Of a stretch of DNA of 64,000 nucleotides, positions 43,766 through 55,361 are shown in pieces; positions within the stretch are counted from its first letter, which is position 1, and each line of letters begins with the position of its first letter. Below the pieces are notes generated by a model. It worked only from the letters and a program-made list of their open reading frames with translations. It was not told the origin of the DNA and made no database searches. The DNA lies in contig CM037880.1 of NCBI GenBank assembly GCA_021292165.1, positions 207,602,255 to 207,666,254 of the forward strand, written 5' to 3'. The DNA comes from Shinisaurus crocodilurus. Lineage: Eukaryota; Chordata; Lepidosauria; Squamata; Shinisauridae. Made by a program: the position numbers and the translations under genes.

Positions 43766-44754
43766 AAAATAAAATAATCCAATACGTAAAATAAACTTGG
43801 AGTTAAAGAACACAGAAGCCATTTTGATTTGAGCTAATCAGACAGTTCTTTTGCTGCAGGCCTCTAGTCTAAGGTACTCAAGTTGGAGGCTGGTCAAGGG
43901 CATTGCTTCTGCCAAAACTACCGTGGAAACTTCTCAGTCTGGAAGAACCAGCCCCTGCCTTTGCTTTCAATTTTTTGTTCAAAGCAAAGTTGTAGAACGG
44001 TGCAGGGGCCCCAGGGAACCCTGCTGGTGTATTTCTTGTTCTCTATCAGTGAAGAGATGAGAACACCTGCCTTATGAGTCACCAGAACCATTCAGTCAGC
44101 AACTGAGCTGACCCATCCCACTCCAAGGTGATTGGGGAGACTTGTAGAGTCCGCAGCATAAAGCAGCAGAGTCATCAAGAGAGCCCATCATGCATCCCCA
44201 TTTCTCACTGGCATCCTTTAGTAATCATGACTCTGATAGTTCAGGGTTTTAAGTAGCTGTCCATTTCCCATCTCAACCCTCTTTAAAAGCTCTTGAGAGT
44301 ATTTAATCATGGTGATTGAGTTAAAGGCCTTTGCCAAGTCATTTCTATCCTTGACCTGTACCCAGGGGATCAATAGGCTTTTTGGTCATGCCAAAAAAGC
44401 AGAGAGACAACACTTGCATCTGCCAAGTTGCACCCAAAATCTTATAAACAAAGATTTCTGGAGAAAAGCAAGATTCCCAGTAATGACCAAAGGTCCTCTG
44501 GCAGATATATTCAAGGCTAAACTGCCCCCCCCCCTCAAAAAAGTGTATGTTAGCTTTATTAATACCTTGTAAAAACAAGGGGTGTGTGTGTGTTTTCACC
44601 CTTGTTTCTAAAGACCACACTCTAAAAAGAAAGTAAAATGAATAGAAATACAAATCTTGGCCAAAAGATTAAAATGAAATGCACAAAAAGTATTGCTCTG
44701 TGGCCCTGACTAACAATGCCAGGACTACTCAAGGAGTCTGTTTGCATAATTTGC
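43766..44754. other. no gene recognised
   Basis: Unique-looking. A poly-C run lies at 44526-44535. Confidence 0.4.
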
Positions 44755-44885
44755 AGCAAAAGCCATAGTTTTCTCCTCCATGAATTTGTCCAATTCCCTT
44801 TTAAAGCCATCCAGATTGATGGCCATCATTACATCTTGTGGAAGTGAATTCCATAGTTTAACTATGTACTGTATGATCTTTTTAC
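44755..44885 (-). mobile_element. family-X LINE ORF C-terminal fragment
   Basis: The minus strand reads VKLWNSLPQDVMMAINLDGF then KRELDKFMEE, the C-terminus seen at 10740-10800 in the larger copy. Confidence 0.75.
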
Positions 44886-46149
44886 TTACAAGATCCAAGG
44901 AAGAAGTGGACATATTTGTCTACCTAATTGCTCAGTTATAGGATTGCTAACCCTTCCACTAGTGACTTGAGTCTGCACACATAACTGAAAACATTTATCT
45001 CCACACCATGGAGACCTTCCCTGCTGATTTGTGCACATCAGAGTGTTGTTCAAAGCAAACAGCCAGGAAATTAACATTTTTAAAAAATTGTGACTGAATG
45101 AATTCCCATTCATTTCAATGAGTCTACTCTAAGTAGTACTAACATTGGATTCAACCCATTGGACTCTGCATATTTAGGTGTTTGCTGTTTCACATTGACT
45201 AATGATGATTAGACATTCTTTGCTCCAAAATGTCAAGCTAAGTATAGACCTCTTCAGTGTACACCTTTATCCATAGATTCACAATTTTGATAGTTATCAT
45301 GGGTAGTGGCATTAACAGTTGCTTTATTTATGCATTTATTTATTCAAGTAATATTCTGCTTTGTGACCATTGGAGCCTCAAAATGGTTTGCAACAATTAA
45401 AAAGCACAATATCACTTCTTATTCCCCACCCCTTCCCAGTACCTTAATCCTATGGGGTACATTTCTTCTGTATCCCATCCCACTTTGACTTCTTATAACC
45501 TATCCCACTTCTGCCACCAATATGTTGTATTCAAATAAAGAAAATGGAGAGCATTATCTTTGAAGGAGCTGCTGCCACCTGCTTCTATTCATGAATGTTT
45601 TTCTCCTTTGGGGGGGAAAGTTGGGGATTTTGTTTTTCCTCCACCTTGTGGGATACTGTGACACAGTTCTCAAACAGACTCACACCATTCCCAAATGGTT
45701 GATGCCCTTTGGCAGCACCTGAAGCCTGTAGGGCTTCAGAGCTTTTTTTTAATGACCCAGAAACCAAAGCAGGGAGCAGCCAGTTGCTGTTCTACTTTAA
45801 GTGTGTTTCTATTTTAGGGATGTTGTGGGAATTGCTCACATAGGCAAGCACACTAACCATGGCTACTAGCCATAATGGCAATATATTAATTACCTTCAGT
45901 ACAGGTAATCTGGACAACAGAGATTCCACATCCAGCCCACAGAGGCTCCTTGGGTTCCTCCACGGGGTGGAGGTAGTCTCCAAGCTGTGCCCCCTGGAGG
46001 AATCACTACAGGAATCACCACTGTTATGTCTGATCTGGACAGGGTGGAGCAAGCAATGATGTTAGTGGATGTGGCTATACCCACTGATGTCATCCAGGCC
46101 ACCAAGGGCTGGGGGGGGCAATTCAGCTACCCACCTTTAACTAGTCCTG
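44886..46149. other. no gene recognised
   Basis: Bases 45090-45160 resemble a fragment of the Harbinger-type MITE (CCCATTCATTTCAATGAGTC). The rest is unassigned. Confidence 0.4.
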
Positions 46150-46345
46150 CAGCCCTTCTCTAGTATCAGAGGCAGTATCCTTACATATAACAGTTGCTGA
46201 GAAATGTTAGCGGGAGGGTGCTGTTGCATTCATGTCCCGTTGTGGGCTTTCTATAGGCATCTGGTTGGCCACTATGCAAGAAGAATGTTGGACTAGATAG
46301 GCCTTTGCTCTTTTGTCCACCAGGGCTCTTCCTATGCTCTTACTT
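46150..46345 (+). mobile_element. family-X LINE 3' UTR fragment
   Basis: AGCGGGAGGGTGCTGTTGCA, TGGTTGGCCACTATGCAAGA and TTGGACTAGATAGGCCTTTG match the 3' end of the copy at 9715-11032. Confidence 0.7.
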
Positions 46346-46740
46346 GAATGCTTACAAGCAGAATCAAGGAGGAGGACACACAGCCCGCCTGGAGAGAGCC
46401 CTGCATCTCAGTTCTGTTCAAACATATCTCACTCTCCACTGCCTACTGACACATCCCTCAAGGTGGTGGTGTGGTGCATGGGGGGCACACCTTAATTTCC
46501 CCCAGGGAGAAAATAATTCATAAGTAGCAGAAGGTGGCAGCTCTTTCTATCCCTTCTGGGGATCATGGTGGAAAATGCCAACATGATCAGTGTACTGATT
46601 ATTCTAGGAATCGAGGGGCCCAATCCCTTTTCAGGGTGAGCAGTTTGATGTTTGTAGTACATCCCTAGTCTACACATAACTTAGTGGCAAACATTTGCCT
46701 CCACATGTACAGGTTTGTGGGGCCACATCACCTTCTAGCC

Positions 46741-46878
46741 AGGGCTCTCCGACCGACCTTGGGTCCCCAGATGTTGCTGGCCTACAGTTCCCAGCATACC
46801 CAGCCAGCATGGCTAATGGCAAGGGATTCTGGGAGCTGTAGTCCAGCAACATCTGGGAGACCCAAGGTTGGAGAGCCC
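46741..46878. mobile_element. hAT-type palindromic MITE
   Basis: AGGGCTCTCCGACCGACC ... GGTTGGAGAGCCC, with CCAGATGTTGCTGG pairing with CCAGCAACATCTGG. The flanks TTCTAGCC and ATCTAGCC match at 7 of 8. Close relative of 16144-16275. Confidence 0.8.
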
Positions 46879-46894
46879 ATCTAGCCTGCTGATA

Positions 46895-47572
46895 CTCACC
46901 TTATACAAATCTATGGTGTGACCACACTTAGAAAATACTATGTACAGTTCTGGTCACACAGCACCTTAAAAAGGACATTGTAGAGTTGGAAAAAGTGCAG
47001 AACAAGGGCAACTAAAATGATAAAGGGGCTGGAACAACTCCCTTACGAGGAAAGGTTGGGATTGTTTAGTTTAGGAAAGAGGCAAGTAAGGAGAGATATG
47101 ATAGAGATATACAAAATTATGCAAGGTGTGGAGAAAGTGAATAGGGAGACATTTTTCTTCTTCTCTCATAATACTAGAACCCAGGGTCTTCCCATGAGGC
47201 TGGACTGGTAGGAGTTACAGGACAGATAAAAGGAAGTATTTCTTCACACAGCAGCACATATTTAAACTATGGAATTCAGTAGCAATGACCACCAATTTGG
47301 AGGGCTTTAAAAGGGATTGGACAAATGCATGGAGGATAAGGCTATTAATGGCTACTAGTCCTGATTGGCTATATGCTACCTCCAGTATCCATGGTAGTAT
47401 GCCTATGTACTCCAGTTGGGGAACATAGGCAGGAGGGTGCTGTTGCCCTCATGTCATGTCCTGCTTGTAGGTTTCCCGTGGGCTGGTCGGCCACTGACTG
47501 TGTGAACAGAATGCTGGTCTAGATGGACCCTTGGTCTGATCCAGCATGACACTTCTTATGTTCTTATGCTCC
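46895..47572 (+). mobile_element. family-X LINE, RT C-terminus and 3' UTR
   Basis: The translation includes MIKGLEQLPYEERLGLFSLG then KRQVRRDMIEIYKIMQGVEK, with stops before and after. It is followed by a 3' UTR ending CTGATCCAGCATGACACTTC. 5'-truncated; the same family as 9715. Confidence 0.85.
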
Positions 47573-48178
47573 TCTCCTTTCAATAGCAACCAGATGTACA
47601 GAAATTTCGCAGGATGAGTTCCCCACCACCAATTAATTTCATTCAGGAACAATCTGACCCTGTTAAAATGACTGTGTGTCTGTCGGGGGTGCTGTGAAAG
47701 GCGAAGGAGCAGATCCAGAATAGAAGGCAGGAACCCAGATACATTGTCAGTCACCCACATCCCTTGGGAGAGGCAGAGAAAGAATTCTGAGTAAATATTC
47801 ACCACCTCCACAATATGCAACGCCCATCCACATGATCATCCTGTAACTCAATCACGCACATTCATTTTTTTGCACACAGTTAAGAGTGCTCGCTTACACA
47901 ACAGACATCGCTACGGGAACACTTGCACACCTTCGCCCCGCTTACTTACGGAGCGGAACAGCAGATCTACCCTCAGGCATGCTGTCCTGCAGAAGATCCT
48001 CCTACGGAAACACAAACATGTCCCTCATACATACGCCAGGCAACACGACTGTACCAAAGATTACCCCGAGAGAGTTAAACGGGGTTGCTTGCATCCGCAC
48101 GCGCGCGCCCTCGCCCTCGCACACACAAAGCAATGACTACGGATTAGCACCCTCAGCAAACGAGGAAGGCAACCTTGC

Positions 48179-48180
<2 letters not shown>

Positions 48181-48216
<36 letters not shown>

Positions 48217-48233
48217 GCACACGCACACACGCG

Positions 48234-48278
<45 letters not shown>

Positions 48279-48280
48279 CT
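48181..48280. repeat. (CT)n then alternating CG/CA tract
   Basis: About 16 CT units, then CACACGCACACACGCGCGCG and (CA)n. The alternating purine-pyrimidine stretch from 48216 to 48278 is a potential Z-DNA former. Confidence 0.95.
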
Positions 48281-48478
48281 TCCCCTTATCTCGATCATGA
48301 TCAATGTTATCACTCATCTCCCAAGTCAAGGAGGAAGCCAAGCGCCAGAAGCCGCAAGTGAATGCGGATTCCCACCCCACCCCCCCACACACAAACACTC
48401 GACGCCTCCGACGATCCCGTTTCACTAACTGTGTTCTCTGGAGAAAGCAGTTCCCACAAAGAGATATGAATTTTGATT

Positions 48479-48480
<2 letters not shown>

Positions 48481-48531
<51 letters not shown>
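48481..48531. repeat. (TAA)n microsatellite
   Basis: About 17 trinucleotide units. Confidence 0.95.
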
Positions 48532-48533
<2 letters not shown>

Positions 48534-48723
48534 CCGAAGCGAAAATGTTGCTGTTTCTTTAGCGTGAATCGTAACACACGTCTCCCCCCAACAGCCCCCC
48601 CCGCCATACAGATGACAGGACGAAGTCGGCGGTCCTTTGCCGAGCGGTAGATGGCGCAAGTGCTCTTTCCTTGCCCAACCTTAACCCTTTCGGGCTGGAC
48701 AGGGAGCGCTGCTTTGCATTTCG

Positions 48724-48725
48724 TG

Positions 48726-48751
<26 letters not shown>
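48724..48751. repeat. (TG)n microsatellite
   Basis: About 13 TG units. Confidence 0.95.
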
Positions 48752-48757
<6 letters not shown>

Positions 48758-49232
48758 TTCCTTCGCAAAAATCTCACCCCCATCCCCTCAACGTGCAAGT
48801 TACATCTTTGTTGACTACTTGCAAAATTAAGATCAACATTCCTGTGATCTTTGGATCTATTCTTCTGGAGGGTAGCCAGAAGTGAAGTGTGGAAACCGGC
48901 GTGGGGGGTGGGGGTGGATTTAAAAATAAAAAGGAAAAAACGGCGAGGGTTTGGGTAGCAACAACAGCACTCTTGGGGGAGGGGGAGAGGCAATCGAAAG
49001 GCACAAGAGTGTATTTATTTAAAATTTTTCTATATACGGCCGCCAAATGTACTCTGGGCTGATTTTCTGCGCGCCTGTCAGCGCCTAAAAGCGAGGTTTC
49101 TCCATGATCTTCAACGCTGGGCCGGTGGTATCCAGGACAGAAATCCTGCAACTCCAAGATCAACACATGGGCTTGTGAAGGGGGGGGGGGAGTCAGGCGC
49201 GCGCGCTTGTCTGTCGTTCGTGCGTGCCTGCC

Positions 49233-49234
<2 letters not shown>

Positions 49235-49262
<28 letters not shown>
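49235..49262. repeat. (TG)n microsatellite
   Basis: About 14 TG units, about 1 kb upstream of the coding exon. Confidence 0.95.
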
Positions 49263-49263
<1 letters not shown>

Positions 49264-49895
49264 ACCTGCGATTACACCAGGGCCAGAACGCGGCAAGGCT
49301 GAGCTCCTTCAGCGAAACCTCGGCGGCTGAGGTGGAGGTGGAGAAGAAGCCGGTTTCGCTCGTGGCTGTTTCTTTTCCAGGGTGGTTGTTGCGTGATCTA
49401 TTTTGGGTGTGTGGGGTTTTTTTTTTTTTTTTTTGAGGGGGGTGATTATTTCTTGAGGCCGGCTTTTCCTAAGCCCCCTCCAAAAAAAACACCCCCAAAA
49501 AAACAAAACAAAAAATCCAGCAACCTCCTCCCCCACCACCACCATTGATCTTCTAAATTGTGGAGAAGGAGAGCGAGAGAAATTAAAAAAAAAAAAAGGA
49601 AGAAGGAGAAGCAGAAGGGAGGGGATGAGAGAAAAAGAGCCGCCTCAACAGCCTCCGAGTGGTTGGAGAGTTTGATGCCAGCGCCGGCGCGTCTGGTCAA
49701 TTTCGAGGTGCGCCTCTGGTCAATTTCCAAGCGCCGCTCGTGAGATTTTTTTTTTTTTTTTAAAAAATATACATAAAAATATATAATTTTTTATTTTGAT
49801 TTATTTTCCTCCCCCACTTCTCTCTCGGGGAAGAGGGGGCGGCTGGTGGCAAGGCGACCAAGCAAGGCAGCCTCGGGCCGGGCTGGCCGGCGGCG

Positions 49896-49918
49896 GCAGG
49901 CAGGCAGGCAGGCAGGCG
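49896..49918. repeat. (GGCA)n microsatellite
   Basis: About five GGCA units in the presumed promoter or 5' UTR. Confidence 0.9.
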
Positions 49919-50069
49919 AAGAAGCGGCCCCCTTTCCCCACGACTAGCTTGCTTGAGCCTCGAGCGAGCCTCGCTGCCCCCGTCGGAGAGATGGTTGAGT
50001 CCTCCTCGTCAAGGTTGCTGTGCTATCCCAGAAACGCTGTTCACTCGGAGCTGTGACCGCGCACCATCA

Positions 50070-50091
50070 ACACACACACACACACACACAC
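50070..50091. repeat. (CA)n in presumed 5' UTR
   Basis: About eleven CA units, 200 bp upstream of the start codon. Confidence 0.9.
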
Positions 50092-50286
50092 GAGGCTCCG
50101 CGCAAACTCCTCCACTGCGCCTTCAGCCAAGGCAGGGGAGGAAGAGGAGGAAGAGGAACGGAAAGGGGAGGGAAGGGAGGGAGGACGCCGCCGCCAAAGG
50201 CAAGCCAGCAGGCGGACAGATCCGAATTGGGGGGGTGGGGGCTCTCTGCGCTCGCCGAGGAGGAGAAGAAGAAGGAACAGAAGAAG

Positions 50287-50479
50287 ATGCAAAGGATTTG
50301 CTGCTACTGCAAAAGGGCCACCTGGCCAAGGAAAGCCGCCGCCGCCGCAGATTTGGGGCAAAGTGCTTGTGGGAAATGCAGCCGCTCGGACTTGTGTATC
50401 TTGGGCAAGATCATGGGGATTAAAAGTGGATTTACCTTGGGGAACCTCGTCTTTTTCTGGATGCTCTCCTGCGTGAAAG
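50287..50479 (+). CDS. CSMD3: CSMD3 first coding exon (partial gene)
   Basis: CSMD3 is a giant neuronal membrane protein built of CUB and sushi domains. Only its first coding exon lies here. The 64 complete codons start at ATG 50287 (MQRICCYC) and include CGKCSRSDLCILGKI, then at residue 43 MGIKSGFTLGNLVFFW and SCVK, before a GTAAGG donor at 50480. From memory, human CSMD3 has CAKCGRLDFILMKK followed by MGIKSGFTFWNLVFLL and SCVKG, with a similar lead length of 37 residues. The match through this hydrophobic N-terminal segment identifies the gene. The intron is phase 1 (the Gly codon is split). An alternative start at 50413 has a stronger Kozak context (A at -3, G at +4) and would begin directly at the hydrophobic segment. 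A run of five GCC codons makes a short polyalanine. No CUB-encoding exon 2 appears before the window ends. Confidence 0.92.
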
Positions 50480-51198
50480 GTAAGGGCGCGGGGCAAAAAA
50501 AAAGGGGGTGCATTCTTTCCAGTCGCTCCCTCCCCACCATCACCCCGGCAAGGGAAGCTGGGGCTGGTGGTGTGGAAATATGTAAGTAATCGTCAGGGGA
50601 GGGAAGCGAGGGGAGAGAAAGAGAAAATAGGGGTTTGCCAAAAGAAGGTGTGGGGGGGGGACGACGACACATCTTTGTCCTTTCTCAAGGTTTTCCCATT
50701 ATTATGCCACTGGTCATTCTTAAGAATGTGATTTCTGCTTTCGGGGGTTGTTGCTGCTTTGCAAAAAAATAAATGATCGCTCGAGAAAGAGAGATGGGGA
50801 GGGCGGGAGGGGGGAGGGAGGGGGTTTGGTGGTGGCTGATTTATTATTATTATTATTATTTATTTTAATTCCAGGCTCCCTCATCTGTGATAGGAAATGC
50901 AATTTGCTTGCCAATGCTGGCGTTCAATGCAGTGACTGAAACTGGTGCCCAATAAATATTCTTGCAGTATGCTTAATCAGAGACGTGAGTTGGGTCCTAC
51001 AGCCTCTTAAACGAGTGGATATTCCCACAGAATTACAGCTGAAGGATCCTCCCCCACCCCCCACCCCTTTCTCCGTGTTGGTTTTTTTTTTTTTTTTTTT
51101 TAAGGGTGGGATGGAATAATGAAGTTAAGGTTGTTGCTTCTTTCTTTCTTTTAAATGTAGATTCCTTCTAGACAAACAAGCAGATTTTGGCTGTGAAT

Positions 51199-51229
<31 letters not shown>

Positions 51230-53476
51230 ATCCATTTGCCTTGATTGAGTTTCTTTATTATTACTGTTATAATTATTTGATCCCAACAAACACCCCTGCC
51301 TTCCATAAGTTGAGAGAGATGTGGGGAACAGAAACACTTTAACCAACAACCCTGGTTGTGGCTTGAAAATTAGGTTGTGTGGGATTTGAAGGACTTGGCT
51401 GCATTTTCTCTTCCTCTTCCTCTTCAATTAAGCATCTTTGTAAGCATGGTCTGTCACAGAGAGCAAAGATCTATTCACCCCCTTCTTCTTTTGAGTTAAT
51501 GAATGGAAGGCGGGTCGCAGAAGGTCTTGGGGAAAGCTTCTGGGAGAACAGAAGGGTGTCCAGGTATGAAGAATGGCATTCCATCAATTAGCTTGATGAT
51601 TACTGTTCAGAGATACAGGCGTACAGTACTTTCAAATTGGGGGATCCTGGAATAACTATTGCATGGCTGGAGCCAGAGAGTGTGTCTGTTCTTTAGCACC
51701 CCTTTTTGCCAATCACCATCATCTTCATAAAACGTATGCCTTGAAATCTTTCATCTGCCCCCCCCCCCGACCCCCAGTATCTGATGAAGGAGGGAGAGAG
51801 ATGATGAGGCTCCTGGGGAGTTTGAAGAATCTCGAGTTCGGAGTCTTCCATTCCCACTGGACAGTTTGGCTTTTCTTTTGAAAAAGAGCTTGCTGTTTCT
51901 CTTCTCTCCTACACCCCCCAACACACACACACACACACACACACACACCGCAATTGAGCAAGGTCTTTTTAATGAAACCCCTTATTGTCTTCTTTCGCAG
52001 CTGGTTCAGTCTCCATTTGCATGGTGGGAGGGGATGAAGGGGAAGAAGGACCAGGATCATTCAGGGTTGCCTAGGGCTGCTGATGCTGGAGGGGGTAAGG
52101 GATTTACCTCATCTCCCCCCCCCCCCCATTCCAGGCCAGGCTGTGGAAAGGACATGCCTGGAATTTTAATGCACCTTCTAATTACAGAAAGCTTGCCCGG
52201 GTTCATGACCATTGACGCAATCTGCTTCTCCACCATCCTTTCCCCAATTTCTTCAGAGAAATGATTCAGAGGAGAGATCCAAGGGCCATTTATTATGACT
52301 CCGGGAGAGGGCTGTTGGGTGTGTGTGTGTGTGTGTGTGTGTAGGTGTGTAGGTGTGCTGGGCTGATTTAAAAAAAGCAAAACTCATTAATAAACATCCT
52401 CCTATCTCATTTCCCCCCCCCTTCCAATTCCCTGCACGTGACCGGCTTGCTTGAATAATATACAACAGGGCTACACAACCCCTGTGTGATCTTTGGGGGG
52501 GGTGCATGCACCCTGGCTTCAGAGGAAGGCTCTTCTGCTTAAATGGATGAACCAGGCATGTAGGGAGGGGGGCAGAGGGAGACCTGCCTGGTAACTAAGG
52601 GTCGCATGGAGGCAGCATCCTACAGTAATTAAAGGCAGAGGTGATTTTTCTGGTCTCTAGACAGATACACACCGATGCTACATTACTAGTCAGAGTGATG
52701 GGCTGAGCAATTTCCAAGCACTTGTTGAACCAGAGCAACACCACTGGGGAAAGTGGAAAAAATACCAGTAGATTCTGCACCTGTTCAGTAGAAAGGAAGA
52801 AAAAAACAGAGCTGTCTTAAACATATGTGTAGCCATCGCTTGATGACTGTAACATCAAGGAATGACCTGCATGTGTGAATCAGCCATCCCAGATCCAATA
52901 CTACAAACAGAACTTTCCTGTCACCTCAAACACAATGCCTCCCCCCCACACTCCTGGTGGACTCAGTTCATGTCATGTCATGCATTTAGTTTCAGTCATC
53001 AGGTAGTAGGAGATCCAGTGATGCGTATGAATGTGTAAAGTAGTAACTCATAGGCAACCTAGGTGGAGTCCTCCGTGGGTTTATGCCAGCTAAGAGGAGA
53101 TGTGGGGAGAAGAGAAAGAAAAAAATAGTCTGGAAAATAAAGAAGATAACAAAAGCCAAAGGAAATTCCCGTTGCTTTTTTGCCAAGAGGCAGGGAGGGG
53201 GAGACTGAAAGGAACTATATTTTGACAGTTTTCATGAGTTTTAACTGGAGGCAGAAGAAAGAAGGGGAGCAATTGCTTAGCCCATCCAGTGAAGAGGAAA
53301 AGATGCAATGGGCTTAAGATGCAGGAATGCACATATCACTGGCTGCTACTACTATTACTACTACTGCTAGTAGTAGCAGCAGCAGCAGCAGCAGTAGTAT
53401 GAAACTGGTGCAGGCAAATCCTAGATCTATGTAGTCCAGTTCCACTGGGTACAATGAGATTTCTTTCCTAGTAAGT
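50480..53476 (+). other. CSMD3: CSMD3 intron 1, proximal part
   Basis: Begins GTAAGG at 50480. Holds many simple repeats: poly-T at 51079-51102, (CA)n at 51201-51228 and 51920-51949, poly-C at about 51760 and 52117, and (TG)n at 52318-52342. At 53348-53400 a TACTAC...GTAGTAG trinucleotide foldback occurs. No further coding exon was recognised. Confidence 0.7.
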
Positions 53477-53806
53477 AAATACTTCTTCACACAGTGCATA
53501 AACTATGGAATTCACTTGCACAAGATGTAGTGATGGCCACCCATTTGGATGGCTTTAAAAGGGGATTAGACAAATTCATGGAGGAGAAGGCTACTAGTCC
53601 TGATGATTATACTATGCTACCTCCAGTATCAGAGGCAGTCTGCCTGTGTACACCAGTTGATGGGGAACATGGGTGGGAGGGTGCTGTTGCACTCATCTCC
53701 TGCTTGTGGGATTCCCGTGGGGAGCTAGTTGGCCACTGCATGAGCAGAATACTGGACTAGGTGGACCCTTGGTCTGATCCAGCGCAGCTCTTCTTATGTT
53801 CTTAAG
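53477..53806 (+). mobile_element. family-X LINE 3' fragment in CSMD3 intron 1
   Basis: LWNSLAQDVVMATHLDGFKR then GLDKFMEEK, followed by the family 3' UTR ending GATCCAGCGCAGCTCTTCTT. Confidence 0.8.
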
Positions 53807-54002
53807 TGTGCATAGGATTACAGTATGATGTAGATTCACTCTATAAGGAGCATACAGAGCAGAGGTTGGGGCTTCACAAATGAATGATGGCTAGGAGAAG
53901 CTCAGGTGATAGTGCCAGCTGTTAACTAATGAGAGATAAGGCAAAGCTGTGCGGCTCCAGAAAGATTTTGTTAAATTAAATAAATGGGCCTTATGGAGGG
54001 GG

Positions 54003-54078
54003 TTGGTTAGTAGAGAAAATTGGTTGGTTGGTAGAGAAAATTGGTTGGTTGATAGAGAAAATTGGTTGGTTGGTGGAG
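54003..54078. repeat. short minisatellite, about 3.5 units
   Basis: Tandem repeats of about 24 bp containing AGAGAAAATTGGTTGGTTG. Confidence 0.85.
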
Positions 54079-54284
54079 ACCAAACATGTGCATTAATCCA
54101 TTGGTAAACTTCCTGTAAACTTACTTGTCAATGGAAGGCACAGACTTTCCTAAGAGTACTTCAGAGAAAGGCTGGATAAGCATGTGTCAGGGATAGAGTC
54201 ATCTTTTCTGATGGCAGTGGATTGCCTTTGATGACTGATGGGCATCTCAAACTCAGACAATGTGAGCCAAACTATACTACACAA

Positions 54285-54450
54285 GCCAATATTGTTTTGA
54301 TACCACTCTGTCATGGCTTCCCCCACCAAAGGATCCTGGGAATTGTAGGCTGGTGAAGGTGCTGAGAGAATTCTCTATTAGAAATGCCAATCCTCCCTTC
54401 TGACGATTCCCTGGGTGGAAAGAATGACTATTAAACCACTTTAACTGGCT
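54285..54450. mobile_element. hAT-type MITE, degenerate
   Basis: TTTGATACCACTCTGTCATG, GGATCCTGGGAATTGTAGGC and AAACCACTTTAACTGGC are parts of a common ancient MITE. The ends are poorly preserved. Confidence 0.45.
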
Positions 54451-54459
54451 TAAACCAGT

Positions 54460-54830
54460 TTAGCCTGGAGAAGAGATGGTTCAGAGAAGACAGGATAGTG
54501 GTCTTCAAACAGGTGCAGGGCTGTAATACAGAAGATGTAGGAGATTTGTTCTTGGGTGTTCTAGACAGTAGGCCTAGAACTAATGGGTGGAAATTGCAAG
54601 GAAGAAGGTTTTTGCTAAACATTAAGAGACATTTTCTAATGGTAAGAGCTTTCTAGCAGTGGAACAGACTGCCTTGGGAAGCGACGGGCTCTCCTTCACT
54701 GGAGGCATTTAAGCAGAGGCTGGGCAGCCATCTGCTAGGGATATTGTAGTTGTAATATTCCTGTCTTGAGCAGAGGATTTGACTAGATGACATCCAAGGT
54801 TCCTTCCAACTCTAGCATTCTATGATTACC
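54460..54830 (+). mobile_element. CR1 LINE 3' end
   Basis: Encodes degenerate CR1 ORF2 C-terminus (LNIKRHFLMVRAF-like, then EAFKQRLGSHL-like) and ends GACATCCAAGGTTCCTTCCA ... ATTCTATGATT, the characteristic CR1 3' octamer. Confidence 0.8.
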
Positions 54831-54845
54831 GTAATTCTGGTCTGG

Positions 54846-54870
54846 TGTAGATGTACCCTGTGACTTTTTG
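54846..54870. repeat. 25-bp direct repeat, copy 1
   Basis: GTAGATGTACCCTGTGACTT plus flanking bases. An identical 25-bp copy lies at 55688-55712. Confidence 0.9.
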
Positions 54871-55361
54871 ATTCCATCCACTATCTCCTTCCTGAGAGAT
54901 ACTGTATTTCCATCTAAATGCTTTAAAAACGAGTATGTGTCCTATTGTTGGCTTCCACAGAAAGTAGACTGTAGTACCCTGGAAGATGGTTTGTGTCCCT
55001 CACCATCACTTCCACGGTGTTTGTTGGGCAGATTGTTGGGCATGAAGCAGATCATTGGAGCATGTGGTCCATGTTCACTACAGTTGTGATTACATTCCTG
55101 ATGTTTGTTGTTGTACAGTCCCTGTAGTCAGAAACAAATGACCTTTTAGACGTTTGGTTTATGTACTTATACCAACAAGGGTCCCAGTTGTACTTTGTGA
55201 TCCTAGATAATATGACAAAAAGAGAGACTGGACTTTTAAAACAAATGCACGTGGAGGGAGATGACTCCAAAAGACCTGTGTCTGATTAAGCAGGTTCCCC
55301 CCCCTTATATCCCTTATGCATCCCTTTTGCCCTACAGGCTACTTTCACTGTCCCACTCAGA
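54871..55361. other. CSMD3: intronic, no repeat recognised
   Basis: No gene, exon or named repeat was recognised. The stretch lies between the two 25-bp direct repeats. Confidence 0.4.

Larger units (their letters stand above)
47900..50286 (+). promoter_or_regulatory. CSMD3: CpG-rich CSMD3 promoter / 5' UTR region
   Basis: GC and CpG content rise sharply from about 47.9 kb and peak at 49640-50420, just before the CSMD3 start codon, as expected for a CpG-island promoter. The transcription start is not determinable; no convincing TATA box is placed. The region is unusually rich in simple repeats (listed separately). An 18-bp segment (GCGCGTCTGGTCAATTTC, 49687-49704) is repeated with one mismatch at 49710-49727, a candidate paired protein-binding site. 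The 5' UTR upstream of the ATG is open in frame back to 50020 but has no in-frame ATG there. Confidence 0.7.

Noticed and set aside
48061..48659. A protein-coding gene in the CA/CT/TAA repeat cluster
   Set aside because: The frames run through simple repeats (poly-Y, poly-cysteine/valine) and have no recognisable domain.
49446..50673. Minus-strand open frames opposite CSMD3 exon 1
   Set aside because: Shadow frames of the CpG-rich promoter and exon. No domain and no splice support.
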